Notes under the pieces: model-generated
What the model saw: only the letters and a program-made list of their open reading frames with translations
Told to the model about the DNA's origin: nothing
Databases searched by the model: none
Translations under genes and position numbers: made by a program
Shown: positions 14,878 to 22,337 of the stretch, piece after piece
Position numbering within the stretch: position 1 is the first letter of the stretch
Layout of the letters: every line of letters starts with the position of its first letter
IMG/VR virus record: IMGVR_UViG_3300042868_002569
Location: 1-60,723 of that record
Length of the DNA: 60,723 nt
Origin: a virus
Direction: 5' to 3' (one strand)

Positions 14878-16094
14878 CTGCCGAGCAACGCATCGAGAAG
14901 GCTCATGTCCGCTTGATGCGACACCCAAACTATTGCTTGTTCTCAGGCTTATTCATGGTGGGTAAAGTAACAGTCGATGATGCAGTCGAGACTGCTAAGA
15001 CCAACGGTGTAGATGTAATCTATGGTAGAGAATTCGTTGACCGACTTAACGACAAGGAACTTGCTTTCCTTATCTTGCATGAGAATATGCACAAGGCTTA
15101 TCGCCACTTGATTGTGTGGGAATCTCTGTATCGCAAGAATCCACAGCTTGCTAACATGGCGTGTGACTATGTAATCAATCTGCAAATCCGTGATTACGAC
15201 CCACAATGCAATGAAACCGAGATGCCCAAAGATGCAGATGGTGAAGTCATGGGCTTGATTGACGAACAGTATCGTGGCATGGATGCATACCAAGTCTATA
15301 TATTGCTAGAGAAGGAGGAAAAGCAAGGCGGTAGCGGTGGTAGCGGTGATGGTAGCGGTCAGCCACAAGGCAATGGGAATGGTAAGCCACAACTTGACGA
15401 CCACGATTGGGAAGGTGCAAAGCAACAGACCGCCCAAGAGAAGGAACAAACAACTCGTGAAATTGAAGGTGCGTTGCGACAAGGTGCGTTACTTGCAGGC
15501 AAGATGAAAGGTAATCTCAGCCGAGAGATGCAAGACTTACTCACACCCAAGGTGAATTGGCGAGATGCATTGCGTGACTTCGTCAAGTCCTCAACTCAAG
15601 GCAAAGACCAAACCACATGGCGAAGATTGCATAAGCGTTACATTGGTATGGATATTATTATGCCGAGCACCTATGACGAGAAGGTGGGTAGCATCATGGT
15701 AGCCGTAGACACATCAGGTTCTATCGGTGGTGCAGAGCTTGCTCAGTTCTTGAGTGAGGTCAAGTCTATCTGTGAAGAAGTAAGTCCTGAGAAGATTGAC
15801 TTAATCTATTGGGATACTGAAGTTGCAGGTCATGAAACCTATCAAAGCAACGAGCTATCAAACATTACGCAAGTAACAGAAGCTAAGGGTGGTGGCGGTA
15901 CAGACCCATCATGCGTGCCTAAGTATGTAACTAAAAACAGACTTGAGCCTGAGTGCGTAATCATGCTAACCGACGGCTACATTGGGAGACAGAATGAAAA
16001 CGATTATCAGATTGGTAAGCCGTTTATGTGGTGCATCAAAGGTAATCCAAACTTCAACGAAGATGTCGTTGGAAAGGTTGTCCATGTCGAATGA
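14865..16094 (+). CDS. VWA-domain protein with metallopeptidase motif
   Basis: 409 residues. The N-terminal half has the zinc-binding motif HENMH (72-76) in a helix, as in the predicted VWA-like metallopeptidases. A Gly/Ser/Gln-rich linker (about 150-180) follows. The C-terminal VWA domain has the MIDAS motif DTSGS at about 281-285 and the later MLTDGYIG. It is expected to bind metal and act with the MoxR ATPase. No signal peptide is present, so it is cytoplasmic. It overlaps the next gene by 11 bases. Confidence 0.82.
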   Translation: MAKLTAEQRIEKAHVRLMRHPNYCLFSGLFMVGKVTVDDAVETAKTNGVDVIYGREFVDRLNDKELAFLILHENMHKAYRHLIVWESLYRKNPQLANMACDYVINLQIRDYDPQCNETEMPKDADGEVMGLIDEQYRGMDAYQVYILLEKEEKQGGSGGSGDGSGQPQGNGNGKPQLDDHDWEGAKQQTAQEKEQTTREIEGALRQGALLAGKMKGNLSREMQDLLTPKVNWRDALRDFVKSSTQGKDQTTWRRLHKRYIGMDIIMPSTYDEKVGSIMVAVDTSGSIGGAELAQFLSEVKSICEEVSPEKIDLIYWDTEVAGHETYQSNELSNITQVTEAKGGGGTDPSCVPKYVTKNRLEPECVIMLTDGYIGRQNENDYQIGKPFMWCIKGNPNFNEDVVGKVVHVE

Positions 16095-16341
16095 CGATAC
16101 CCCATTTATTATTAGCGTAGCTAATGTCGTGCTAGACAAAGACGAACTAGCCGAGCTCATGTCTTTCTTGCGTAGTAAGAAGTTCTTGTATCGTGAATAC
16201 AAAGGCGCAAACAAGGGCTTTGATGGTGGCGAGTATGACTTCTCGTTTGTCAGATGTGATGAGAAATCAAGGGTAGAGATTTCGCCTGTCAATGAAGCAT
16301 TGTGGTTGTACTTAAATACTTTTGGAAAGGAAACTAAATGA
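16084..16341 (+). CDS. Small protein following the VWA gene
   Basis: 85 residues from the ATG at 16084, preceded by GGAAAGG with a 6-base gap. An earlier in-frame start at 15982 lies deep in the VWA gene and is unlikely. It is acidic, mixed alpha/beta, with no motif recognised. It overlaps both neighbours (11 and 4 bases). Confidence 0.5.
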   Translation: MSNDDTPFIISVANVVLDKDELAELMSFLRSKKFLYREYKGANKGFDGGEYDFSFVRCDEKSRVEISPVNEALWLYLNTFGKETK

Positions 16342-16523
16342 CTACCGTACCTAAAGGTCGTGCTAAAGATGGCAAGGTCAATGTCAGTCTTAATCCTGAG
16401 ACTGTGGAGATGCTTGCCGTTATCAAAGATAAGATGGCTGAGGATATGGGGTTCAAGCTAACCTATTCTCAAGCAATCCAACATTTAATTAAGTATTACG
16501 AAAACGACAGAGTGTCAAACTGA
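16338..16523 (+). CDS. Ribbon-helix-helix DNA-binding protein
   Basis: 61 residues. KVNVSLNPETVEMLAVIKDK gives the beta strand and first helix of an Arc/CopG-type fold, and the second helix follows at LTYSQAIQHLIKYYEN. Such proteins dimerise and bind short palindromes, often as tandem dimers. Its last codons and stop (TGA at 16521-16523) lie inside palindrome copy 9, so it is well placed to bind that site and control itself. The upstream leader is GGAAAGGAAACTAA. Good candidate for the regulator of the palindrome set. Confidence 0.75.
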   Translation: MTTVPKGRAKDGKVNVSLNPETVEMLAVIKDKMAEDMGFKLTYSQAIQHLIKYYENDRVSN

Positions 16524-16532
16524 CACTCTGTC
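16506..16532. promoter_or_regulatory. Palindrome copy 9, the only fully symmetric copy
   Basis: GACAGAGTGTCA-aac-TGACACTCTGTC has perfect 12 bp arms. It covers the end of the ribbon-helix-helix gene and lies 18 bases before the start at 16551, followed by CTTAACCAAGGAGAAG. Confidence 0.88.
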
Positions 16533-16550
16533 TTAACCAAGGAGAAGTAA

Positions 16551-17420
16551 ATGAACACGAATAACAGTATAAGTATTGCATCATCAGCGATGCTAGTTGA
16601 ACTAAGCATCAGCGGTTGGACTGCACGCAAGTTGGATAAGAAAGTATCTGCCGAGATTGATGTGGCTAAAGGCACGCAGACTCAAGCAGGTAATTACAAC
16701 AAGAACCTACTAGCAGGCACAGGGTTCTTGGATACTATCACTAAGTATGCCTCTAGTTCTAGAGCATGGCATATTTCTCAGACCTTACCTTGGTCAGATA
16801 GTGGTGTGCGTTTGTTACCTGTGTCTAACTTCATCGCTTACAAGGAACAACTAAATAAGCTAGAAGAAAACTACACCGCCCTAGTCCACAAGTTTGTAGA
16901 TGCGTACCCTAACTTAGTGACAGCGGCTGCGTTTCAATTGGGCAATCTATTCGACAGAACAGAATACCCCGATGCGGATAAGATATTCCACAAGTTCAAG
17001 TTCAGTTGTAACTTCTTTCCTGTCCCGCAGGCAGGTGACTTCCGAGTAGACATAGGCGAGGAAGCCAAGCAAGAACTAGCTAACTCATGCCAACACGCAT
17101 ACGAGGAAAGACTTAACAACGCTATGGGTGAGGTATGGCAACGATTGCATAAGTGTCTATCCAATGTTAGCGAAAGGCTTACGCTCAATAGTGACGGGGA
17201 AGAAAAGTTATTCCGAGATAGCTTGGTTGGTAATGCTCACGAACTAATCGAACTGCTGACACACCTTAACATCACGAAAGACCCCAAGCTTGAGCAAGCT
17301 CGCATAGAGTTGAACGAGGCTATCGGGCATCATGATGCCGATTCCCTACGCAGAAGTGTGGTTGCCAAAGAAGCAGTCAAGAGCAAAGTTGATTCAATCT
17401 TATCTAAATTTGAATTTTGA
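16551..17420 (+). CDS. Protein resembling phage DUF3150-type proteins
   Basis: 289 residues, largely helical, with central Cys/Phe-rich segment FKFSCNFFPVPQAGDFRVDI and a long helical C-terminus. Proteins of this shape occur next to MoxR and VWA genes in phages and plasmids and carry the DUF3150 label, as far as I recall; a profile search is needed. It may be the third component of the MoxR-VWA module. It starts after palindrome copy 9 with AAGGAG. Confidence 0.55.
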   Translation: MNTNNSISIASSAMLVELSISGWTARKLDKKVSAEIDVAKGTQTQAGNYNKNLLAGTGFLDTITKYASSSRAWHISQTLPWSDSGVRLLPVSNFIAYKEQLNKLEENYTALVHKFVDAYPNLVTAAAFQLGNLFDRTEYPDADKIFHKFKFSCNFFPVPQAGDFRVDIGEEAKQELANSCQHAYEERLNNAMGEVWQRLHKCLSNVSERLTLNSDGEEKLFRDSLVGNAHELIELLTHLNITKDPKLEQARIELNEAIGHHDADSLRRSVVAKEAVKSKVDSILSKFEF

Positions 17421-17431
17421 AAGAAACAAAC

Positions 17432-18295
17432 ATGGTCAATGTAAATAAACTAGAACTATCCGACAACAAGCGACACTTACCCTACGGTGATAACCTAGAA
17501 GAGTTTCTTAACCTTGTCGCCCTAGCCAAACCATTATGCACATTTGCGGTTGATAACCAATGCGTGCGTAGTGAGTGGGTTCGCAACACCGATAACGGCT
17601 CTGAGTATATGGAAGTCCTTAACACTATCAAGGTATACGAAGATGGTGAAGCCATCGGTTCTATCTCAGTAGGTAGGCGATACCGAAGTGGTGGGCGAGA
17701 AGGTGTGTATGGTGTTGAGTCTTTCCGTATCCACAGGGAACGAGGTGATAGGAACACGACCTATGTCAAGGACATCAAGGTTGCCATGCGTAATGTCAAG
17801 AAGTTCTTTACAGGTAGGCAGGATAACGAAGTTAAAGAATTGATTACGCACAATGTAAAAAAAGGCATGGAAGCAGTAACTCATAGTGCAATTCAAAGTA
17901 TTAGTTGGTCAATAGATTCAAGAGAGATTGCATTTAACTATGTCATGCAAGCCTATCACGCACACAAACGAGATGATACCGCTGTGGCTATGCCTGTCAG
18001 AATACCTACAGTCGTAGACCAAGAAAAACTGTTTAGTAAATGCGAGGAAGTGATACAAGCCACGACGCTTGACGACCACTACAAAGGTAACAACGGATAT
18101 GGTGTTCAAATGCGGGTAGACAACAGTGTCGTAACCTATTCTTACGCATCAGATAAGATTACAAAGTACCGTAGCTTTGATGATGTACCGACCAACATTC
18201 AAGAAAAACTTGCCATGTTCAAAGTCTTGGAGAAAGGCGAAGCTTATGCCGACTTTGGTGTTAAGTTTGATGATGGGTTCTTCTACATACCGTAA
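17432..18295 (+). CDS. Early-operon protein of unknown function
   Basis: 287 residues from the ATG at 17432; an in-frame TTG at 17417 overlaps the preceding stop and is less likely. It is soluble, basic in the middle (GRRYRSGGREGVYGVESFRI) with no clear motif. It is the last gene of the operon, and a promoter for the small RNA starts 7 bases after its stop. Confidence 0.55.
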   Translation: MVNVNKLELSDNKRHLPYGDNLEEFLNLVALAKPLCTFAVDNQCVRSEWVRNTDNGSEYMEVLNTIKVYEDGEAIGSISVGRRYRSGGREGVYGVESFRIHRERGDRNTTYVKDIKVAMRNVKKFFTGRQDNEVKELITHNVKKGMEAVTHSAIQSISWSIDSREIAFNYVMQAYHAHKRDDTAVAMPVRIPTVVDQEKLFSKCEEVIQATTLDDHYKGNNGYGVQMRVDNSVVTYSYASDKITKYRSFDDVPTNIQEKLAMFKVLEKGEAYADFGVKFDDGFFYIP

Positions 18296-18301
18296 ATAAA
18301 C

Positions 18302-18330
18302 TTGAATAAAAATAGCAGTAGCACTATACT
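18302..18330 (+). promoter_or_regulatory. Sigma-70-type promoter of the candidate small RNA
   Basis: TTGAAT (18302-18307), a 17-base spacer and TATACT (18325-18330). The expected start is near 18336. No gene follows before the terminator at 18500-18534. Confidence 0.75.
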
Positions 18331-18335
18331 GATAG

Positions 18336-18534
18336 TGAACTCTACCTCCTTGGTTAAGTTCCTTTCAAGGTTGCTCTTGGTTTTGCCTAGTAGATGTATT
18401 ACCAAGAGATGGCTAACGCCAGCAATCTCCCTTACCGTAAGTAGGATGCGGAATCTACTTTTGCCTACATAGCTTTAGCTAACATTGCATTACCTCCGAC
18501 CCCCTAGTCCTGCAAGATTAGGGGGTTTTCTTTT
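18336..18534 (+). ncRNA. Candidate phage small RNA with anti-ribosome-site 5' region
   Basis: About 200 bases between a promoter and a strong terminator with no credible gene. The 5' part contains CTCCTTGGTTAAG (18346-18358), the exact complement of CTTAACCAAGGAG at 11908-11920 and 16532-16544, that is, the ribosome sites of two genes. Ten bases also match the site before 14602 and nine the one before 10684. Next to it, AGTTCCTTTC (18357-18366) is the complement of GAAAGGAACT before the MoxR gene. Stems CTCTTGGT/ACCAAGAG (18374-18381, 18401-18408) and AAGTAG/CTACTT (18439-18444, 18455-18460) follow. A 16-codon frame at 18393 lacks a ribosome site. I infer translational repression in trans. 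Confidence 0.62.
18500..18534 (+). terminator. Rho-independent terminator of the small RNA / early operon
   Basis: CCCCCTAGTC (18500-18509) pairs with GATTAGGGGG (18516-18525) over 10 bp with one G-T pair, followed by TTTTCTTTT. It closes the small RNA and any read-through from the early operon. Confidence 0.92.
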
Positions 18535-18535
18535 G

Positions 18536-18562
18536 GACAAAGTGTCAAGTTGACACTGTGTC
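18536..18562. promoter_or_regulatory. Palindrome copy 10 (GACA-type operator)
   Basis: GACAAAGTGTCA-agt-TGACACTGTGTC. It lies just past the terminator and 40 bases upstream of the -35 box at 18603, so it is not in a leader next to a ribosome site. Last copy of the set. Confidence 0.85.
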
Positions 18563-18602
18563 CTATTAGGGTATGCACCTATAAAATAATTTAAAGTTTC
18601 GC

Positions 18603-18639
18603 TTGATTTCCTAAAACATGGGAACTATACTGTGTATAG
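18603..18639 (+). promoter_or_regulatory. Promoter of the replication operon with symmetric -10 region
   Basis: TTGATT (18603-18608), a 17-base spacer and TATACT (18626-18631). The -10 box is embedded in CTATAC-tgt-GTATAG (18625-18639), a perfect 6 bp inverted repeat that could be an operator. It reads into the nuclease gene at 18664. Confidence 0.75.
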
Positions 18640-18663
18640 AATCACTACACAAAAGCCGAAACC

Positions 18664-18978
18664 ATGACAACTCCTGAGACAAAGGTTAAACAAGCCGTCG
18701 TCAAAATACTTGACAAGCACGGTGCCTACCACTTCTTTCCAGCCACCCACGGCTATGGTCGTAGCGGTGTGCCTGATATTGTAGCGTGCCACAATGGTAG
18801 GTTCATCGGCATCGAATGTAAGGCGGGCAAAGGTGTTCCTACTGCACTACAAGAACGAGAGCTACGCTTAATACAACAAGCTGGCGGTATCTCTATGATT
18901 ATTCGTGAGGATACCACTAACCTACTTGACCACATTTTGTCCACCCCCACCAGTTCCCAAGAAAGGACAAATGTATGA
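18664..18978 (+). CDS. VRR-NUC domain nuclease
   Basis: 104 residues, almost the whole being the small VRR-NUC fold. The catalytic core is GVPDIVACHNGRFIGIECKA, giving the D...ExK set typical of this PD-(D/E)XK-like family; YGRSGVPD precedes it. Stand-alone phage members are thought to cut branched or flap DNA during recombination or replication. It is the first gene of the replication operon and overlaps the next by 4 bases. Confidence 0.88.
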   Translation: MTTPETKVKQAVVKILDKHGAYHFFPATHGYGRSGVPDIVACHNGRFIGIECKAGKGVPTALQERELRLIQQAGGISMIIREDTTNLLDHILSTPTSSQERTNV

Positions 18979-19193
18979 ATGATGGCGTAAAACTTTTGCT
19001 TGACCGCATGGAAACCAATCCCGAAGAGTTTACAACCAAAGATTTCTCAGGGCACACTCGTTGGTCGCATCTTACAAACTACTACGACGGTGTGCTAACC
19101 GACGAAGAAAGAAACTCACTTAAAACTAAACAGACAGAACTCCTACGCAAAGAACTTACGCAAGCAGTTATGCAGGAGCTACTAAAGAAATGA
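18975..19193 (+). CDS. Small protein of unknown function in the replication operon
   Basis: 72 residues, charged and helical, no motif recognised. It overlaps both the nuclease and the DNA polymerase genes by 4 bases, so it is translated with them and may be a replication accessory factor. Confidence 0.55.
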   Translation: MNDGVKLLLDRMETNPEEFTTKDFSGHTRWSHLTNYYDGVLTDEERNSLKTKQTELLRKELTQAVMQELLKK

Positions 19194-21025
19194 ACATCTT
19201 AACCATAGACTTCGAGACTTTTTATTCGCAGACTTACTCGTTGTCCAAGCTGACGACTGAAGAGTACATTCGTGGCGATGATTTTGAGGTCATTGGTGTA
19301 TCTGTCCAAGTGGATGATGGCAAACCACAATGGTTTAGTGGGACACATTCCGAGATAAAAGACTGGCTCAACCAATTTAACTGGAGCGACGCCCTTGCTC
19401 TAGCCCACAATGCCATGTTTGATTCCGCAATTCTTTCTTGGATATTCGACATCAGACCAAAAGCGTGGTTAGATACACTGGCTATGGCTCGTGCAACCGA
19501 TGGCTTAGAAGCAGGTAATAGCCTAGCAAAACTAGGTGAGAGATACAACGTCGGCACGAAAGGCACTGAAGTGTTAAACGCACTTGGTAAACGACGCCAT
19601 GACTTTAGCCTCATCGACCTAGCAAAATATGGCTCATACTGCAATAACGATGTAAGCATGACTTACTTGTTGTTTCAAATCTTGGTTAAACGGTTTTCAA
19701 TGTCTGAGCTTAAGTTAATTGACCTAACACTATCTATGTTCTACAACCCTGTGTTGCGTTTAGATACACCATTGCTTGAACAACACTTGATGCAAGTTAA
19801 GTCTCGCAAAGAGAAACTACTTGAGGCTTGCATATCAGATAAAGATACTTTGATGTCTAACCCCAAATTAGCCGAGTTGCTAGTCAGTTTGGGTATTGAG
19901 CCACCGATGAAGATAAGTCCTGCTAACGGAAAGGAAACATATGCCTTTGCAAAGAACGATGAAGGGTTTAAAGCCCTTGCAGAAAATCCTGATGAAAGAG
20001 TCCAAGCCATTGTCGCTGCTCGCTTGGGCACGAAGTCTACCCTTGAAGAGACAAGAACAGAACGTTTTATTGGTATATCTCTCAGGGGCAAGATGCCCGT
20101 ACCGCTTAGATACTATGCGGCACATACAGGACGATGGGGAGGAGACGACAAACTTAATCTCCAAAACCTACCGAGAAAATCGTTGCTCAAGAAAGCGATT
20201 GTTGCACCCAAAGGCTACGTGCTAGTCGATGCCGACTCATCACAGATTGAAGCTCGTACGGTTGCATGGCTATCAGGACAGAATGACCTTGTGAAAGCAT
20301 TTGATGACAAACAAGACGTATACAAAATCATGGCATCTTCTATATACGGCAAGAGAGAAGATGAAATCACGGCGGATGAAAGGTTCGTGGGTAAGACGAC
20401 AATCCTTGGAGCAGGTTACGGTATGGGTGCTATTAAGTTCTCGCTACAGCTCAAAACTTTTGGAGTGGAAATTGATGATGCGGAGGCGGCTAGGATTATT
20501 AGTGTCTACCGTGAAACATACGGATGGATTCCTAACTTGTGGAAAGAAGCTAATCGTTCCCTTGAAGCCCTTTGTAACAAGCAAACTGCGAAAGTTGGGT
20601 GCCAGTCGCAAGCACTTTCACTTACGGATAGCGGTTTTTTATTGCCCAGTGGACTACATCTCAACTACCCCGACTTAAGAAAAGATAGCGACGACCAGTG
20701 GAGTTACTCAAATCGACGTGGTCGCATTAAGATTTACGGTGGTAAGGTTGTAGAGAATGTATGCCAAGCATTAGCTCGTTGCGTTATTGGTGAGCAGATG
20801 CTTCGTATATCAAAAAGATACAAGGTTGCGTTAACCGTACACGATGCGGTGATGGCGGTTGTTAAGGAAGAAGAACGTGATGATGCCATAAGATACGTAG
20901 CCGAATGCATGAGTTGGAGACCTAAGTGGGCGCAGACACTACCGCTTGCTTGTGAGATTGGCGCAGGCCAAAACTATTCGGATTGTAGTGATAAGAAATC
21001 AATTGAAAAATGGGGGTTGGTATGA
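19190..21025 (+). CDS. Family A DNA polymerase with 3'-5' exonuclease
   Basis: 611 residues. The exonuclease begins at once with LTIDFETF (D7, E9), and further DEDD residues fall in the first 170 residues (YCNNDVSMTY). Polymerase motif A is DADSSQIEAR (about 345-355), motif B lies around GKTTILGAGYGMG (about 400-412), and motif C is TVHDAVM (about 548-554). There is no 5'-3' exonuclease domain, as usual in phages. It should be the replicative polymerase. It overlaps the next gene by 4 bases (ATGA at 21022). Confidence 0.95.
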   Translation: MNILTIDFETFYSQTYSLSKLTTEEYIRGDDFEVIGVSVQVDDGKPQWFSGTHSEIKDWLNQFNWSDALALAHNAMFDSAILSWIFDIRPKAWLDTLAMARATDGLEAGNSLAKLGERYNVGTKGTEVLNALGKRRHDFSLIDLAKYGSYCNNDVSMTYLLFQILVKRFSMSELKLIDLTLSMFYNPVLRLDTPLLEQHLMQVKSRKEKLLEACISDKDTLMSNPKLAELLVSLGIEPPMKISPANGKETYAFAKNDEGFKALAENPDERVQAIVAARLGTKSTLEETRTERFIGISLRGKMPVPLRYYAAHTGRWGGDDKLNLQNLPRKSLLKKAIVAPKGYVLVDADSSQIEARTVAWLSGQNDLVKAFDDKQDVYKIMASSIYGKREDEITADERFVGKTTILGAGYGMGAIKFSLQLKTFGVEIDDAEAARIISVYRETYGWIPNLWKEANRSLEALCNKQTAKVGCQSQALSLTDSGFLLPSGLHLNYPDLRKDSDDQWSYSNRRGRIKIYGGKVVENVCQALARCVIGEQMLRISKRYKVALTVHDAVMAVVKEEERDDAIRYVAECMSWRPKWAQTLPLACEIGAGQNYSDCSDKKSIEKWGLV

Positions 21026-22155
21026 CTGCAATTATTGAATGGCTTGGTAGTGGATTAATTAAAATTCTTGATATGTTCAAGAACCCTGAGTTGATTAAAC
21101 CTGAACCACAAATAATAGAAGTAGAAGAAACTCTTGACAAACGGTTAACAATTGATGGTGTAGAAAAGGGCGAGTTCCCAAAGACACTTAGTCAGTTACT
21201 TGATAACTTGGACGCTACGTTTGATGCATACAAAACGCCTAGTTTTAATAGTTGGATTACTACCGATGAACGGATTGGGTTGAAGAAGTTAGGTGCACAC
21301 GTACCAAACCCTTGGTTGTTTAATACTTACAAGCATGGTGATTTAAAAGTATCAAGCACTGAAAAGATGCCTAGCTTAATGATGATTTCTTTGGATGCTA
21401 GAGAGTCACATGGCACTAAGAGTATCTCACCCAGCTTCATGTATGCAGTTAAACAAAAGACGCACCCTTGGTTTGTGCAGAAAAAGAAGGGCACTGTGTA
21501 TAAAGTAGGCGCAGCTTATTTTTTAAACAAGCTGTATTGGGCGTGTGCTTGGCTTGTTGTAAAAGAAGACGGCACAGTTGAGTTATGCAAGGAACACAGA
21601 GCCGACCCAATTGTAATAAAGAAAGGTAGACATAAAGGTTACTCATATAACAAAAAAGTTTATGACATGCCCGACATATGTCATGATTGGGACGACGGCG
21701 AACACGTCCTAAAAGAAATATTTTTAAACCTGTTTGAGTGGTGGATTAAACGTGATGAGCGTTGGAACGTAACAGTTAAGAAGAACGGCGACAGAGTTAC
21801 TTTTTGTGTAAACAAAGAGCTTACTAAGAAATACTTTGCCGACAGAGATAAGTCAGTAAAGACAAGCACAGGACAAACTAAACGCATCATTCACTTTGTG
21901 AAAGAGCACGAACGAAACTACGGAGACAAAATACGCACGGTGAAAGAACACATCAGAGGTTTAAATAAATTTAGTTGGAAAGGTTATCAGTGTATTGTGT
22001 CAGCACCTGAATTTGGGATGCATTTATCATCTGTAATGTTTGATTTAACCCCTGACGTGGAGCTTAATGATGGGGAAATAAGAGAAGGTTACGTATCAAT
22101 AAGTAAAGTTGGGTTGATGCTTGCCCAAGATGAAGAGCGAAGAGCAGAAAGATAA
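21022..22155 (+). CDS. Protein of unknown function after the polymerase
   Basis: 377 residues from the ATG at 21022, overlapping the polymerase stop; an in-frame ATG four codons upstream is possible. Basic in the middle (RADPIVIKKGRHKGYSYNKK) and rich in Trp and Lys. No membrane segment beyond a hydrophobic first 20 residues (TAIIEWLGSGLIKILDMF). No motif was recognised. Its place suggests DNA metabolism. Confidence 0.55.
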   Translation: MTAIIEWLGSGLIKILDMFKNPELIKPEPQIIEVEETLDKRLTIDGVEKGEFPKTLSQLLDNLDATFDAYKTPSFNSWITTDERIGLKKLGAHVPNPWLFNTYKHGDLKVSSTEKMPSLMMISLDARESHGTKSISPSFMYAVKQKTHPWFVQKKKGTVYKVGAAYFLNKLYWACAWLVVKEDGTVELCKEHRADPIVIKKGRHKGYSYNKKVYDMPDICHDWDDGEHVLKEIFLNLFEWWIKRDERWNVTVKKNGDRVTFCVNKELTKKYFADRDKSVKTSTGQTKRIIHFVKEHERNYGDKIRTVKEHIRGLNKFSWKGYQCIVSAPEFGMHLSSVMFDLTPDVELNDGEIREGYVSISKVGLMLAQDEERRAER

Positions 22156-22157
22156 CA

Positions 22158-22337
22158 ATGGAAAAAGTAGATTACAGCCCTTCCTACCTAGAAGCAAAGA
22201 AGTGTTTAGAGCTAGCGCATGATGCGTTAACAGTGGGTAAGTTTCAAATTGCCTATGACCATTGCTTAAATGCACAGGTTGAGATGCGGTTGATGAGCAC
22301 AGCGGTTAAATCTTGGATGCCTAGGAAGGATGATTGA
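22158..22337 (+). CDS. Small helical protein of unknown function
   Basis: 59 residues (start MEKVDYSPSYLEAKKCLELA), predicted as two helices. The ATG lies 2 bases after the preceding stop, and the stop overlaps the next start (TGATG). Tight coupling on both sides supports it as real. Confidence 0.5.
   Translation: MEKVDYSPSYLEAKKCLELAHDALTVGKFQIAYDHCLNAQVEMRLMSTAVKSWMPRKDD

Noticed and set aside
18393-18443. A 16-codon frame inside the candidate small RNA
   Set aside because: No ribosome site and too short to support; the region is better explained by RNA structure.
9315-18562. Palindromes as a CRISPR array or terminator series
   Set aside because: The copies are separated by 0.1-2.2 kb with genes between, have no regular spacers, and lack T-runs after the stem.
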